33,405 bases of DNA. It comes from Acidobacteriota bacterium (lineage in GTDB: Bacteria > Acidobacteriota > CAIWXX01). The position numbers were made by a program, and so were the translations under genes. The notes beneath the pieces are model-generated. The model did no database searches. It saw only the letters and a list, made by a program, of their open reading frames with translations, and was not told the DNA's origin. The stretch spans positions 1 through 33,405 of the forward strand of contig JACPPM010000147.1 of NCBI GenBank assembly GCA_016191015.1, written 5' to 3'. The stretch's first letter is position 1, and every line of letters starts with the position of its first letter. Below are positions 24,883 to 33,117 of this stretch, piece by piece.

Positions 24883-26223
24883 CTAGAAGGCGACCTGGAG
24901 ACGGCTGAGGATGACTCCTTCCGGGTCGCGGTCTCCGGAGGAGCTCCCACCCCGGAACGTGGACCGTTCGTAGTCCCCCACAACCTTGACGTTTTTGCTC
25001 AGATACCAATTCAGCCCCATCGCCCATGCTCTGATCCTCCGGGCGCTCTTCGTGCCGTCAGCGAACCCGCGTGTGAAAACATCCTCATCGAGCCGAAGAT
25101 CGCTATACCGCAGCACTACCTCGACCGCCCCCCAGTGACCCTCGCGCGGTGCGAGAGAGTGCGCCGGAGTGACGCCGCTGTAAGAGGCCACTTCGCCTGT
25201 GAGGACGTATGAGCCGGCCAGCTGCCAAGCAGAATTCCGAACGTTCGCTCGCGTTTCGCCTCGCCTCACATCCTGCGAAGACGAGACGAATTCGGCGAGG
25301 AGTCCCAAGGCTCCCCAGCCGTAGTAGACCTGCGGCGAGACTCTGAAGTGATCCCCGTCCGCCACGGTCCCGGTGGAGTAGCTGAAGAACGTCTGCTGTC
25401 CCGGCGTCTTGAATGACGGAAGTGCTCCGGCCTGCTCGCCAATCGTCATGGCCACGCCGAATGCGACACCTTTCAGATGTGCGCTCGAGCTGCTCTTGAA
25501 TGGGCGAGTGAAAAGTCGGGCGACGATGTCCTTCTCGGAGTTACTGTCGCTGTCTGCGCTTCCGCCGTCGGCCACTCCGTTGAACGCGCCCGCGGCATAG
25601 CTGACCACACCGCCGGAGAGATCACCCGAGAACTGAACTCCGATATCCCGGTTGGGCACGAGGTTATTGGGTAGAGCGCGTTCGACAAAGAGCAGGTTCG
25701 CTCCCGACTGCAGCCGCTCAACCCCGAACGGTTCCTTGAACTTCCCTGCCTGGACGTTGAACGCCCGCGAGATCCGCAGCCCGATGATAGCGTCCTGCAG
25801 GACAACCTTGCCGTCACCAAAATCTGGGACCACCTTGAAATCGAATCGGCCGGCGAGCGAGCCTTCGACGATGGGACGGATGCGCCTGAGCAGCAACGTG
25901 TCGGTCACTGCCGGGGCGCCGGTGAAAAACCTCCCGTCCGTCTGATACAGCCCCCGGAATTTCATCTGAAAGCTGCCGTCCGCGGATCTCAGGAAGAACC
26001 CATCTTTCCCCACACCAAATGTCGGTGCGTCCTTCGCTTTCTCCTTTGTCTTCTCAGCTTCCAGCTCCCGGAGTCGCTCCAAAACCTTGATCTTCTGCTC
26101 AAGCTCCGCAAGCCTTTGCTCGACCGTCGTCGTCTCTGTGGCCGCATCCTCGGCCATCGAGTAACTGGAAAAGCCGACAAGGCTGGCGACCAGACCCCAA
26201 ATGATAATGGACCTCGCCCTCAT
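24883..26223 (-). CDS. OprO/OprP-family outer-membrane porin
   Basis: 446 residues. A signal peptide (to about SMAEDA) is followed by a coiled-coil segment (residues 32-62, rich in Glu, Leu and Lys) and a beta-barrel with short alternating hydrophobic strands, ending in the aromatic-terminated LSRLQVAF, which fits recognition by the outer-membrane assembly machinery. GRFDFKVVPDFGDGKVVLQDA and AGKFKEPFG are typical of the phosphate-selective porin O/P family. As first gene of the sulfate-uptake operon it is likely to admit sulfate or another anion; this specificity is inferred from position. It shows the organism has an outer membrane. AGGAGGA gives a strong ribosome site. Confidence 0.9.
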   Translation of the reverse strand: MRARSIIIWGLVASLVGFSSYSMAEDAATETTTVEQRLAELEQKIKVLERLRELEAEKTKEKAKDAPTFGVGKDGFFLRSADGSFQMKFRGLYQTDGRFFTGAPAVTDTLLLRRIRPIVEGSLAGRFDFKVVPDFGDGKVVLQDAIIGLRISRAFNVQAGKFKEPFGVERLQSGANLLFVERALPNNLVPNRDIGVQFSGDLSGGVVSYAAGAFNGVADGGSADSDSNSEKDIVARLFTRPFKSSSSAHLKGVAFGVAMTIGEQAGALPSFKTPGQQTFFSYSTGTVADGDHFRVSPQVYYGWGALGLLAEFVSSSQDVRRGETRANVRNSAWQLAGSYVLTGEVASYSGVTPAHSLAPREGHWGAVEVVLRYSDLRLDEDVFTRGFADGTKSARRIRAWAMGLNWYLSKNVKVVGDYERSTFRGGSSSGDRDPEGVILSRLQVAF

Positions 26224-26350
26224 GCTTCCTCCTGTTTGGTTCCGTTTCCGGCGGGTGTCCGAAAACTGCCTGCCAGTTCAGATGTGCTGCGCACTAGTCG
26301 CATGTGCAATCCTTTGATAATGGTAGTGTATCGATTGATTTAATAGAGTG

Positions 26351-26360
26351 ATATGACGAA
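26351..26360. promoter_or_regulatory. Possible degenerate Rrf2 site in the porin leader
   Basis: ATATGACGAA matches nine of ten bases of the ATATGACTAA half of operator copies 2 and 3, but the flank does not match. It lies about 100 bp beyond the promoter, inside the leader. A chance match is quite possible. Confidence 0.2.
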
Positions 26361-26379
26361 AAAAATGCAGTTTTAAAGC

Positions 26380-26409
26380 GTGGTCTTGGCCTTGAGACCA
26401 CACAAGACC
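26380..26409 (-). promoter_or_regulatory. Two mutually exclusive hairpins in the sulfate-uptake leader
   Basis: In the transcript, GGTCTTG (26409-26403) can pair with CAAGACC (26388-26382), or GTGGTCT (26401-26395) can pair with AGACCAC (26386-26380). Both stems have seven pairs and share the same downstream segment, so only one can form at a time. The leader from the predicted start to the porin ATG is about 230 nt. This resembles an RNA switch or attenuator but matches no riboswitch I can name. Confidence 0.4.
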
Positions 26410-26462
26410 GGAACTCGTTGATATAGCTATGCGCTTTCTCAATCACTATACTCATTCGATCG

Positions 26463-26491
26463 ATTGTATGTATGTTATTTCGATCTGTCAA
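26463..26491 (-). promoter_or_regulatory. Strong sigma70-type promoter of the sulfate-uptake operon
   Basis: On the minus strand TTGACA (26491-26486) is followed after exactly 17 bp by TACAAT (26468-26463), in an AT-rich stretch unlike the surrounding GC-rich DNA. It directs transcription into the porin, sbp, cysT, cysW and cysA genes. Confidence 0.7.
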
Positions 26492-26697
26492 GTCCTTTTT
26501 TTCAGTTTTTCAGATTTTGCTCATCGGAACTTGATTCGCGAGTCCCATGCCGTGAGCGAGCGGCCTTCGGTCATCCGCGAATATAGAAGTAACTCCATTT
26601 AATTACTAACATTTGTCTCGACTATCCACCGCCCAGCGAATAGTCTGATGTCGGTTTACGTTCGGCTGCAGTTGTTGGCCGCAGCACGGCCGTACGC
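26492..26697. other. AT-richer intergenic DNA between the uptake promoter and the dehydrogenase gene
   Basis: No gene is visible. The stretch is downstream of the short-chain dehydrogenase gene and upstream of the porin promoter, and contains A/T tracts that could be an UP-element or regulator site for that promoter. Confidence 0.4.
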
Positions 26698-27498
26698 TCA
26701 GCTCTTCGATTTCTGCATCTGGTACACGATGATGGTGACCAGACGGCGGGGCGTAAATCGAATGGACTGTGCCAGGAGCCTGTTCACAATTCCCGGGACC
26801 GCGATCCGCGATCCACGCATCATGGCCTTGTACCCGACCTTCGCCACGGTTGCGGCGTCCTGCATGCTCAGGAGGCCGCTCACCAACCGCGACTTCTCCA
26901 TCTTCGCGGCGCCCTGGAAGCCGGTGCGCGTCGGCCCCGGGCAGAGCGCCGTCACGGTGACGCCCGATCCCTGCAGCTCAGCGGCGAGTGCTTCCGTGAA
27001 GGACAGGACATAGGCCTTCGTCGCGTAGTAGACGGCCATTAGTGGTCCCGGCTGAAAGGCTGCGGTCGATGCCACATTGAGGATCCGGCCCTTGTGACGG
27101 GCCACCATTTCGCGGGCGAAGAGCTTCGTCAGGTGGGTGAGAGAGACGATGTTCAGCCTGAGCATCTGCAGCTCGGCCTCCAGGTCTGTCTCGACGAAGG
27201 GACCGTAGGTGCCGGCCCCGGCATTGTTCACGAGGGAATCGATGACGATTCCGTCATTCCGCAGCGCCTCGAGAATGTGATCCGGTGCAGCCGGGTCCGA
27301 AAGATCCGCCGGGAGAACTCGAACCTGGATGGGGTGGGATGAGGCGAGCTCTTCGGCGAGCTTCTGGAGGTCGGCCTCGCGGCGAGCGACGAGCACGAGG
27401 TCGGTTCGGTCGCGCGCGAAGAGCCGGGCCAGCTCCAGTCCGATGCCGCTTGATGCCCCCGTGATGAGCGCCGTCCCATGCGAGTCATTGCTGGTCAT
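26698..27498 (-). CDS. Short-chain dehydrogenase/reductase
   Basis: 266 residues, classical SDR length. The nucleotide motif is TGASSGIG near residue 14, NNAGAG follows near 91, and the catalytic set is a serine in LNVASTAAF with YYATK (Tyr and Lys). The ARR after the second strand suggests NADP(H). The closing PGPTRTGF is typical of SDRs. A strong GGAGGTGAT precedes the ATG. The substrate is not predictable. It is divergent from the peptidase gene and not clearly linked to sulfur metabolism. Confidence 0.93.
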   Translation of the reverse strand: MTSNDSHGTALITGASSGIGLELARLFARDRTDLVLVARREADLQKLAEELASSHPIQVRVLPADLSDPAAPDHILEALRNDGIVIDSLVNNAGAGTYGPFVETDLEAELQMLRLNIVSLTHLTKLFAREMVARHKGRILNVASTAAFQPGPLMAVYYATKAYVLSFTEALAAELQGSGVTVTALCPGPTRTGFQGAAKMEKSRLVSGLLSMQDAATVAKVGYKAMMRGSRIAVPGIVNRLLAQSIRFTPRRLVTIIVYQMQKSKS

Positions 27499-27616
27499 AC
27501 TCGATCACCTCCGACAACTCATCCTATCATCTCGCTATCCGACCCCACCGACGTGCTCCGAACGGAGAGCCCGTCGTTTGTATTCTGTGGTACGATCCGA
27601 GGCTGGGAGTCGATGG

Positions 27617-29326
27617 ATGGTGACCAGATCGAGTATGAACGCGAGCGCCGTATTGGGTCTCCCTCTGTTGTCACTGTTCTGTCTCCTCCTGACGGATTCA
27701 TCGGCCCCGGCCGACGTGTTGCCGCACGGAGGAGAGACCTGCGCGCCGCGAATGTGGGAGCTGGAGGCTCGACCTCAGATGCGTCTGCAGTCCGTTCACA
27801 GTCCGGCGGACGCGACTGGCTACGACGTGAGCAAGTACACAATCCGATACGATGTGAGCTTCACGAATCGGACCATCCGCGGGGATGTGACGATCGATGC
27901 CACCTCGAGGAAGGATGCTCTCCGCACAATCGACCTCGACTTCCACGGCTTCACGATCGGCAGCGTGACGGTCGACGGCAAGGCGGCGGCCTACCAGCGG
28001 GTCAGCGACGGGTACCTCCTGCGTGTAAGACTCGGCAAGTCCGTCGCACGAGCTCGAACCTTCAGTGTTCGCGTTCGGTACTCGGGTAGCCCGGGGACGA
28101 GTCGAGATGGGCTCGGATTCGGGTTCACCTCCCGTGGGGCGGCGACGTTCGCCGAGCCAGACGGCGCACGCGAATGGTTCCCATGCAAGGACCGGCCGTC
28201 CGACAAGGCCGAGTACGAAGGGTTCATCACTGTCCCGAGCACGATGATCGTGGCATCGAACGGCGCGCTGGCGGGTACGACTGTGTCCGGCAATGCCACG
28301 ACGTACAATTGGAAGGAAACGCATCCGATCGCCACCTACCTCATCTCTCTGGCAATCGCCAACTACCGGATCATCGAGGACTCGCTCGGGGCGCTCCCGC
28401 TTCGCCACTATGCCTATCCGGATCTGGAAGCGGCGGCGCGACAGGACTTCTCTCGGACGCCGGCGATGATCGATGCCTTCCAAACCAAGCTCGGAGTGCC
28501 GTTCCCCTTCGACAAATACGGGCATGCGCTTTTCGACAACTTCGGTGGTGCGATGGAGCACCAGTCGTGCACGAGTTACGGGACCGGGCTGATCACCGGC
28601 GACAATTCGCTCGACGTGGTGGTGGCGCATGAGCTTGGCCACCAGTGGTTCGGCGATTTCGTCTCGCCTGCGAACTGGAAGGAGATCTGGCTGAACGAAG
28701 GCTTCGCAACCTGGACCGAGTTCCTCTGGATCGAGTCTGCCGCCCCCGGATCATTGCGCCGCTACATGGCGCTAGCCGAGGAGCGGTACATCTCTTACGA
28801 AGCGCGAGTCGGCAGATACCCGCTCTATGCGCCACCGTGGCAGTACCTGTTCGGGACAACGATTTACGAAAAGGGCGGCTGGGTCGTCTCGATGCTGCGG
28901 TACCTGCTCGGCGACGAGGCGTTTTTCAGAGGCCTGAACGACTACCTCGAGGCCCACGCCTACCGAAACGTCAAGACAACCGACCTGCGCACCGTGCTCG
29001 AAGCAGCCTCCGGCCGCGATCTCTCGGCCTTCTTCGATCAGTGGGTCTACGGCGTCGGATATCCGACCTACGCCGTCTCGTGGAATTCGGCGGCCGTCAC
29101 CGGTGGATACGATGTCGCCGTGCGCATCCGCCAGACCCAGACGGGCACCCCGGTCTTCACGATCCCGCTCGAAGTCGAAGCGCGCGCCACCGGCAGCACC
29201 CCCGACCGCCGCCGGGTCGACATCACCTCAGCCGACACCACTATTCACCTCACCTTCGCCTTCCAGCCATCCAGCGTGGTCATCGACCCCGACAACAAGG
29301 TGCTGGGGATCGTCAGCGGGCAATAA
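27617..29326 (+). CDS. Secreted M1-family metallopeptidase (aminopeptidase N-like)
   Basis: 569 residues with an N-terminal signal peptide (hydrophobic run about residues 10-28). The exopeptidase motif GGAMEH is at 310-315, the zinc site HELGHQWFGD starts at residue 338, and the third ligand lies in WLNEGFATW. A tyrosine in TIYEKGGWV fits the transition-state-stabilising Tyr. It lacks the long C-terminal helical domain of PepN and ends in a beta domain, which matches the shorter bacterial M1 proteins. The start at 27617 has GGGAG seven bases upstream. It probably trims peptides in the periplasm or outside the cell. Confidence 0.93.
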   Translation: MVTRSSMNASAVLGLPLLSLFCLLLTDSSAPADVLPHGGETCAPRMWELEARPQMRLQSVHSPADATGYDVSKYTIRYDVSFTNRTIRGDVTIDATSRKDALRTIDLDFHGFTIGSVTVDGKAAAYQRVSDGYLLRVRLGKSVARARTFSVRVRYSGSPGTSRDGLGFGFTSRGAATFAEPDGAREWFPCKDRPSDKAEYEGFITVPSTMIVASNGALAGTTVSGNATTYNWKETHPIATYLISLAIANYRIIEDSLGALPLRHYAYPDLEAAARQDFSRTPAMIDAFQTKLGVPFPFDKYGHALFDNFGGAMEHQSCTSYGTGLITGDNSLDVVVAHELGHQWFGDFVSPANWKEIWLNEGFATWTEFLWIESAAPGSLRRYMALAEERYISYEARVGRYPLYAPPWQYLFGTTIYEKGGWVVSMLRYLLGDEAFFRGLNDYLEAHAYRNVKTTDLRTVLEAASGRDLSAFFDQWVYGVGYPTYAVSWNSAAVTGGYDVAVRIRQTQTGTPVFTIPLEVEARATGSTPDRRRVDITSADTTIHLTFAFQPSSVVIDPDNKVLGIVSGQ

Positions 29327-29340
29327 AGAGGCGCCCGTTT

Positions 29341-29369
29341 TTGACAGCGCCCCACCCATCTGGTATATT
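29341..29369 (+). promoter_or_regulatory. Promoter of the tRNA-Asn gene
   Basis: Consensus TTGACA (29341-29346), a 17-bp spacer and TATATT (29364-29369) place the start of transcription about 10 bases before the tRNA. Confidence 0.8.
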
Positions 29370-29386
29370 CCGCGATCCGTGGCTGC

Positions 29387-29461
29387 TCCTCAGTAGCTCA
29401 ACGGTAGAGCATCCGGCTGTTAACCGGAGGGTTGTAAGTTCGAATCTTACCTGAGGAGCCA
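29387..29461 (+). tRNA. tRNA-Asn (anticodon GTT), CCA encoded
   Basis: A full cloverleaf can be drawn: acceptor TCCTCAG with CTGAGGA, D arm GCTC/GAGC, anticodon arm TCCGG/CCGGA around CTGTTAA (anticodon GTT), and T arm GTAAG-TTCGAAT-CTTAC. G is the discriminator and CCA is encoded. Confidence 0.97.
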
Positions 29462-29615
29462 AGATTACCCCGCTGGGCCTCAGCCGTCGTCACTACACCC
29501 ACGGCCCGGGACGCGGGGCTGGGGCACGAAGACCGTCCACTTCTTCTGATTCGACCTTCCTCAGTTCCCGGCCTTGCCTGCATGCTATGCTCGCCACAGT
29601 GGGCAGGATCCGCGG

Positions 29616-29927
29616 ATGGTTCGCATCGTCGTCGACGCTGTCACCGACAGCCTCTCCGAGGTGCCCGATCGCGTGGCCCGAGGTGAACATGTCAGGGTTG
29701 AGTTGCGCGACGGGAGGGGGTTCGTAGCTGTACCCTTGGACGAAGACGATCGCGTTCACGACGAGGATTCAGACGGGGCGTTGTACACACCAGAGGAATG
29801 GGCGGCGGTGCGCGAGCGATTGGCGGCGCTGCGGGGAAAGTGGGCGGCTATCAAGGCTACCAGCGACGACCTGATTCGAGAACGCCGCGCGGATGTTGAG
29901 CACGAGCCACAGAAGTGGGGCATCTAG
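29616..29927 (+). CDS. Phd/YefM-like antitoxin
   Basis: 103 residues from ATG 29616. The N-terminal pattern (TDSLSEVPDRVARGEHVRVE and then GFVAVPLDEDD) is that of Phd/YefM antitoxins, which bind DNA as dimers and neutralise a toxin with the charged C-terminal tail. That tail is present (EEWAAVRERLAALRG and after). The toxin gene that should follow is truncated. A start 42 bases further upstream is in frame but less likely by family comparison. Confidence 0.65.
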   Translation: MVRIVVDAVTDSLSEVPDRVARGEHVRVELRDGRGFVAVPLDEDDRVHDEDSDGALYTPEEWAAVRERLAALRGKWAAIKATSDDLIRERRADVEHEPQKWGI

Positions 29928-30232
29928 TACTTGACGATATCCAATCTCTGGCAATCCACTTGATACGCCGGGATGCCGGTCGTGAGCTCGTCGTCGATGC
30001 GGGACGAATGAAATCGGCGGCTCCCGGCGTCTCCCTCGCCGACTGCTTCGCCGCAACTCTCGCTCAGCGCCTCAGCGGCGTTGTGCTCACCTCTGATCCT
30101 GATTTCCAGACGCCTGCCACCCTTGGCTTCTGCCGGGCTCAGTTCTTCAGGGAACCCGGATCGAGGTGGAAGGCTCTCGCGCTGGTCGTCAGTGACCCGA
30201 TGGACGCTGACGGGCTGCGTCCTTCCCCCTGA
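29915..30232 (+). pseudogene. Truncated PIN-domain (VapC-like) toxin
   Basis: The frame starts with GTG overlapping the antitoxin gene by 13 bp, as VapC genes often do. After a short HLVLDD start it jumps to the C-terminal PIN core: GVSLADCFAATLAQRL followed by VLTSDPDFQ, which hold the late acidic residues of the active site. The middle of the domain, including the usual early acidic residues, is missing, which indicates an internal deletion. The unrelated tail after about 30150 is read-through. Probably inactive. Confidence 0.6.
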
Positions 30233-30437
30233 GTCAGCCAATGCCGTAATGTCGGCGGCACGACCCAGGCCGGTATCTCGGTCCCCATTGACCCGGCCGT
30301 CATTCCCCAGATCCCACATCGTTTCCTTGCCAGGCTCGACTGCCACATGCTCAAATCTCGATTGCCTTTCCGGTCGTGACGGCAGCATCCGGAACCGCCT
30401 TCATCCCTCCTGTTGATCCGCTTGATCGGACGGCTCG

Positions 30438-31739
30438 TCACATCACTTTCTTCTTCGTCTGTTTCTCGATCTGGGTTCTAAGTTGAGTGAGATCGATAAT
30501 GGCCGAGCACTTCGGGCACTCGAGCCTATTGTCCGAGGGAAATGCGTGCGCGCCTGTGGCGAGAGCGACCGCCTTCCCCAGGTTAGCCTGGACTAGGCAC
30601 CTGTTCGCACACCTGATGCACTTCACTCCGACCCGCACGGTGTTCGCCGGCGGTGGTGGGAGAGTCGGGTCGACTGCGGGAATCGCGCTCTTGCCTTCCG
30701 TTGACGAATCAGGCGACGAATCGACGCTTGCTTCCTCCTGCTTTTCCGGGCCGGAGCGCGTCTCAGAGATGTCGATCACGTTCTGACACTTAGGACACGT
30801 GAACGTGTTGGTTGACGGGAAGGAGAAACATCCCGGCGTGGTGGCGATGGGTTCCCCGAGATTCAGTTGAATACACCAAGCGGCTCCGCACCTTGAGCAC
30901 ACAATCTGAAGCCGCGCCGTGTTCGGTGGGGGTGGTGGAAGGGTCGGGCCGTCCACCGTGGGGGGGGTTAGTGCGGCAACGACGTTGAGATCGGATCCAG
31001 CCAGGACCACGATTTCCCTAGTCCAATCTACAAAGCCATCCTTGAACACAGAAATCACGTGCTTGCCCGCCTGAAGCTTCAACTGGGCGGGCGTATTCCC
31101 CACATAGGATCCATCGACGTTCACTTCGCATAGCTCCGGTATGGAGCTGACCCGCAGCGATCCAGACTCCACCATTGCGGAACCCGCCTTCTGCGAGGCT
31201 GCGACCGTCATTGGCATTGAGGAAGGTACAAACTCTCGATCATCCTCAGCAACCGCAATCGGTACGTCTGTCACTCCTCGCAGTGCCGTAAGGACTGCTC
31301 TGTAGTTGTCCTTGTGGGCTTGGATCAGGAGCGCAGATCTAGTTCCCTGCTCGGTTGTGAACTCGATGCTGACATAATGAAGCCTGGTCTTGTGAAGTAG
31401 CCCGAACAGCGCGAGAGGCGCTACGAGGATTCCCACGGCTACCATCGTGCCTACCCTTCGATGGGCCTCCTGACCATATCCAATGCCGGTTACACGCCGT
31501 GGATCAATCCTGATAATCTGGCCATCCTTCAGATCGAGTCGTATTTCTCTTGAATCCACAATCAGCCGGTTGTCCCAGTCATCATAGTCCACAGTCGTTT
31601 GTACAGTGCCGCCGTTGTAACGGATCCTGTCGAACGAGTTTCCTGCTGCATCCACCCAAGTCACGGAGGCAACGCACAGAATTAGGAGTACCCCGACCCA
31701 AGACCGGAGACTGCCCGTGCAAAAACAACCGCTCGTCAT
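30438..31739 (-). CDS. Secreted PEGA-domain protein with two C-terminal zinc-ribbon-like repeats
   Basis: 433 residues, function unknown. An N-terminal signal peptide or anchor (about 10-30) is followed by a small beta-rich region, a hydrophobic segment at about 98-115, and a PEGA domain at about 193-257 (GSLRVSSIPELCEVNVDGSY and a GKHVISVFKDGF strand). The C-terminal 170 residues are two copies of a unit of about 80: a PTLPPPP linker, a CxRC pair, NLG, FPS and CPKC (sequence order C..C, then CPKC). The four cysteines per repeat suggest a zinc ribbon, which is odd for an exported protein. The start ATG at 31739 has AAAGGGGA upstream; a TTG 18 bases earlier is in frame. It stands alone, without operon partners. 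Confidence 0.75.
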   Translation of the reverse strand: MTSGCFCTGSLRSWVGVLLILCVASVTWVDAAGNSFDRIRYNGGTVQTTVDYDDWDNRLIVDSREIRLDLKDGQIIRIDPRRVTGIGYGQEAHRRVGTMVAVGILVAPLALFGLLHKTRLHYVSIEFTTEQGTRSALLIQAHKDNYRAVLTALRGVTDVPIAVAEDDREFVPSSMPMTVAASQKAGSAMVESGSLRVSSIPELCEVNVDGSYVGNTPAQLKLQAGKHVISVFKDGFVDWTREIVVLAGSDLNVVAALTPPTVDGPTLPPPPPNTARLQIVCSRCGAAWCIQLNLGEPIATTPGCFSFPSTNTFTCPKCQNVIDISETRSGPEKQEEASVDSSPDSSTEGKSAIPAVDPTLPPPPANTVRVGVKCIRCANRCLVQANLGKAVALATGAHAFPSDNRLECPKCSAIIDLTQLRTQIEKQTKKKVM

Positions 31740-31994
31740 TGGATGTCCCCTTTCCAAATGGTCATGAGGATTCCGACCCCTATGGGGCTGCGAGGGCGTC
31801 GCGAATGAACAAATCTCATTCTGAATGGCTCGCCTCGGATGTTCACATGCATCCTATCATATCCATCCTGAAGGAAGCGGATGGTCCCTCCACACTTCTC
31901 CACACGTTGCTCCGTGCTCGCCACGCCGTCTCTGCCAGTTCTTCTGATGATGCCCGTAAGGCACAGGCGTGAGACGCCGATCGGAGCTGCGCAA

Positions 31995-32213
31995 TCACCG
32001 CATGCCAGCTAGTTTCTCTTGCAGCCACACCGTGACGAGAGTCTGATACGGCACGTCGCGCTTGTTGGCCTCGACCTCTATTTGATCGAGCATGCCGAGG
32101 GGCGGGCGAATGGAGATGGATTTCGTGGAGAGCCCATCGCCGGACGGGATGTACACCGCCTGCAGTGGTTCCGATTCCAACTGCGCTGTTGATCGGCCCT
32201 GACGAGGAGTCAT
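31995..32213 (-). CDS. CopG/BrnA-type ribbon-helix-helix antitoxin, orphan
   Basis: 72 residues. The C-terminal half (KSISIRPPLGMLDQIEVEAN and VPYQTLVTVWLQEKLA) is the ribbon-helix-helix of BrnA/CopG antitoxins. No BrnT-type toxin frame lies on either side, so it appears to be an orphan. It is divergent from the DUF433 gene, separated by 25 bp. The 255 bp beyond its stop (31740-31994) hold no gene I can support. Confidence 0.65.
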   Translation of the reverse strand: MTPRQGRSTAQLESEPLQAVYIPSGDGLSTKSISIRPPLGMLDQIEVEANKRDVPYQTLVTVWLQEKLAGMR

Positions 32214-32238
32214 GATACGTTAGATAGGGTGGCGCGAT

Positions 32239-32538
32239 ATGAGTAGCATCGTCTCCAAGCACATCGCGGTCACGTCGGATGTGTGCGGAGGGAAGCCGCG
32301 GATAGCCGGGCGGCGGATCACTGTCCAGGATGTCGTGATCTGGCATGAACGGCAGGGAAGGAGCCCCGATGAGATCGCCACTGAGTATGATCTGACGCTC
32401 GCCGAGGTTCATGCGGCGATGACCTACTACTTCGACCACCGCGAAGAGATCGACGAACAGATGCGGTCAGAGCGGAAGTTCGCTGAGGAATTCCAGAATC
32501 AATGCCCGTCTCTCTTGACACAGCGGGTCGGCAGATAA
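32239..32538 (+). CDS. DUF433-family antitoxin
   Basis: 99 residues. GGKPRIAGRRITVQDVVIWH and YDLTLAEVHAAMTYYFDHREEID are hallmark segments of DUF433 proteins, small winged-helix antitoxins usually paired with a PIN-like DUF5615 toxin downstream. AGGGTGG precedes the ATG. The next frame contains only a fragment resembling such a toxin. Confidence 0.85.
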   Translation: MSSIVSKHIAVTSDVCGGKPRIAGRRITVQDVVIWHERQGRSPDEIATEYDLTLAEVHAAMTYYFDHREEIDEQMRSERKFAEEFQNQCPSLLTQRVGR

Positions 32539-32541
32539 ACG

Positions 32542-32660
32542 CGTCCGCCTGTACCGATTTCCTTGCCATGCTGACCGAGGACAACCGGCACCGAGCGGGA
32601 TGGCATACGGAAAGCGGACGTTACGGTGTGGAAGAGTGGCTGCGGATCTATCCTGCTCGC
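32542..32660 (+). pseudogene. Possible remnant of a DUF5615 PIN-like toxin
   Basis: The frame gives TDFLAMLTEDNRHRAGWHTE and then RYGVEEWLRI, which loosely resembles the DFL...H.GI......IGE.. end of DUF5615 toxins. It is in the expected place after the DUF433 antitoxin but lacks the N-terminal half. Weak similarity, so tentative. Confidence 0.25.
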
Positions 32661-32672
32661 GCAGGTAATCAG

Positions 32673-33117
32673 GCCGCTCAAATCCGCCGCCTCCGCGAAG
32701 CACTCCGGCCGCGGGTGGGGGCCGAGGGGCCCCTGCGCGACGAGCTGCTGAACATCGAGCGGCTGGAAGAGCGGGCGAAGGCGCTCGCGGCGCGTGGCAC
32801 GAAACGTCTTCCCGGGCGTCGACGACAACGCGCGCCTTCTGCGCGAAGCCTACCGCGTCATGGCCGACGACGTGCACCGCGGGGAGCTCGTGACACCGGC
32901 GGTCGAGTGGCGCCTCGACAATTAGCACCTCGTGGCTTCAGAGATCCGGGACGTCCGCCAGAATCTCCCGCGGGGCTACTACTGCGCGCTGCCGAAGCTC
33001 GCCCTGCGCGAGTTCGCCGGCCACGCGCGCCTGGGCGCTGAAAGCGGCAGCGATCGCGCCGCCCGTGCGACTGCCATCGAGCGGGCAGGCTATCGCCATT
33101 GTCCAGCTCCTCTGTGA
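32673..33117 (+). pseudogene. Remnant of a cyclic beta-1,2-glucan synthase (NdvB-like)
   Basis: One frame reads RDELLNIERLEERAKALA, the N-terminal signature of NdvB-type glucan synthases. Near 32800 the similarity shifts to another frame: LLREAYRVMADDVHRGE, then EWRLDN, a TAG stop where the family has Phe, then HLVASEIRDVRQNLPRGYY and LPKLALREFAGHARL. So there is at least one frameshift and one in-frame stop in about 350 bp, and the remaining 2,500 or so residues of the family are absent. It cannot make the enzyme. Confidence 0.7.

Noticed and set aside
28593-28859. Antisense frames within the M1 peptidase gene
   Set aside because: Shadows of a well-supported gene with complete catalytic motifs.
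29330-29352. GGCGC/GCGCC inverted repeat after the M1 peptidase gene as terminator
   Set aside because: The loop contains the -35 box of the tRNA promoter and no U-tract follows; a terminator is not supported.
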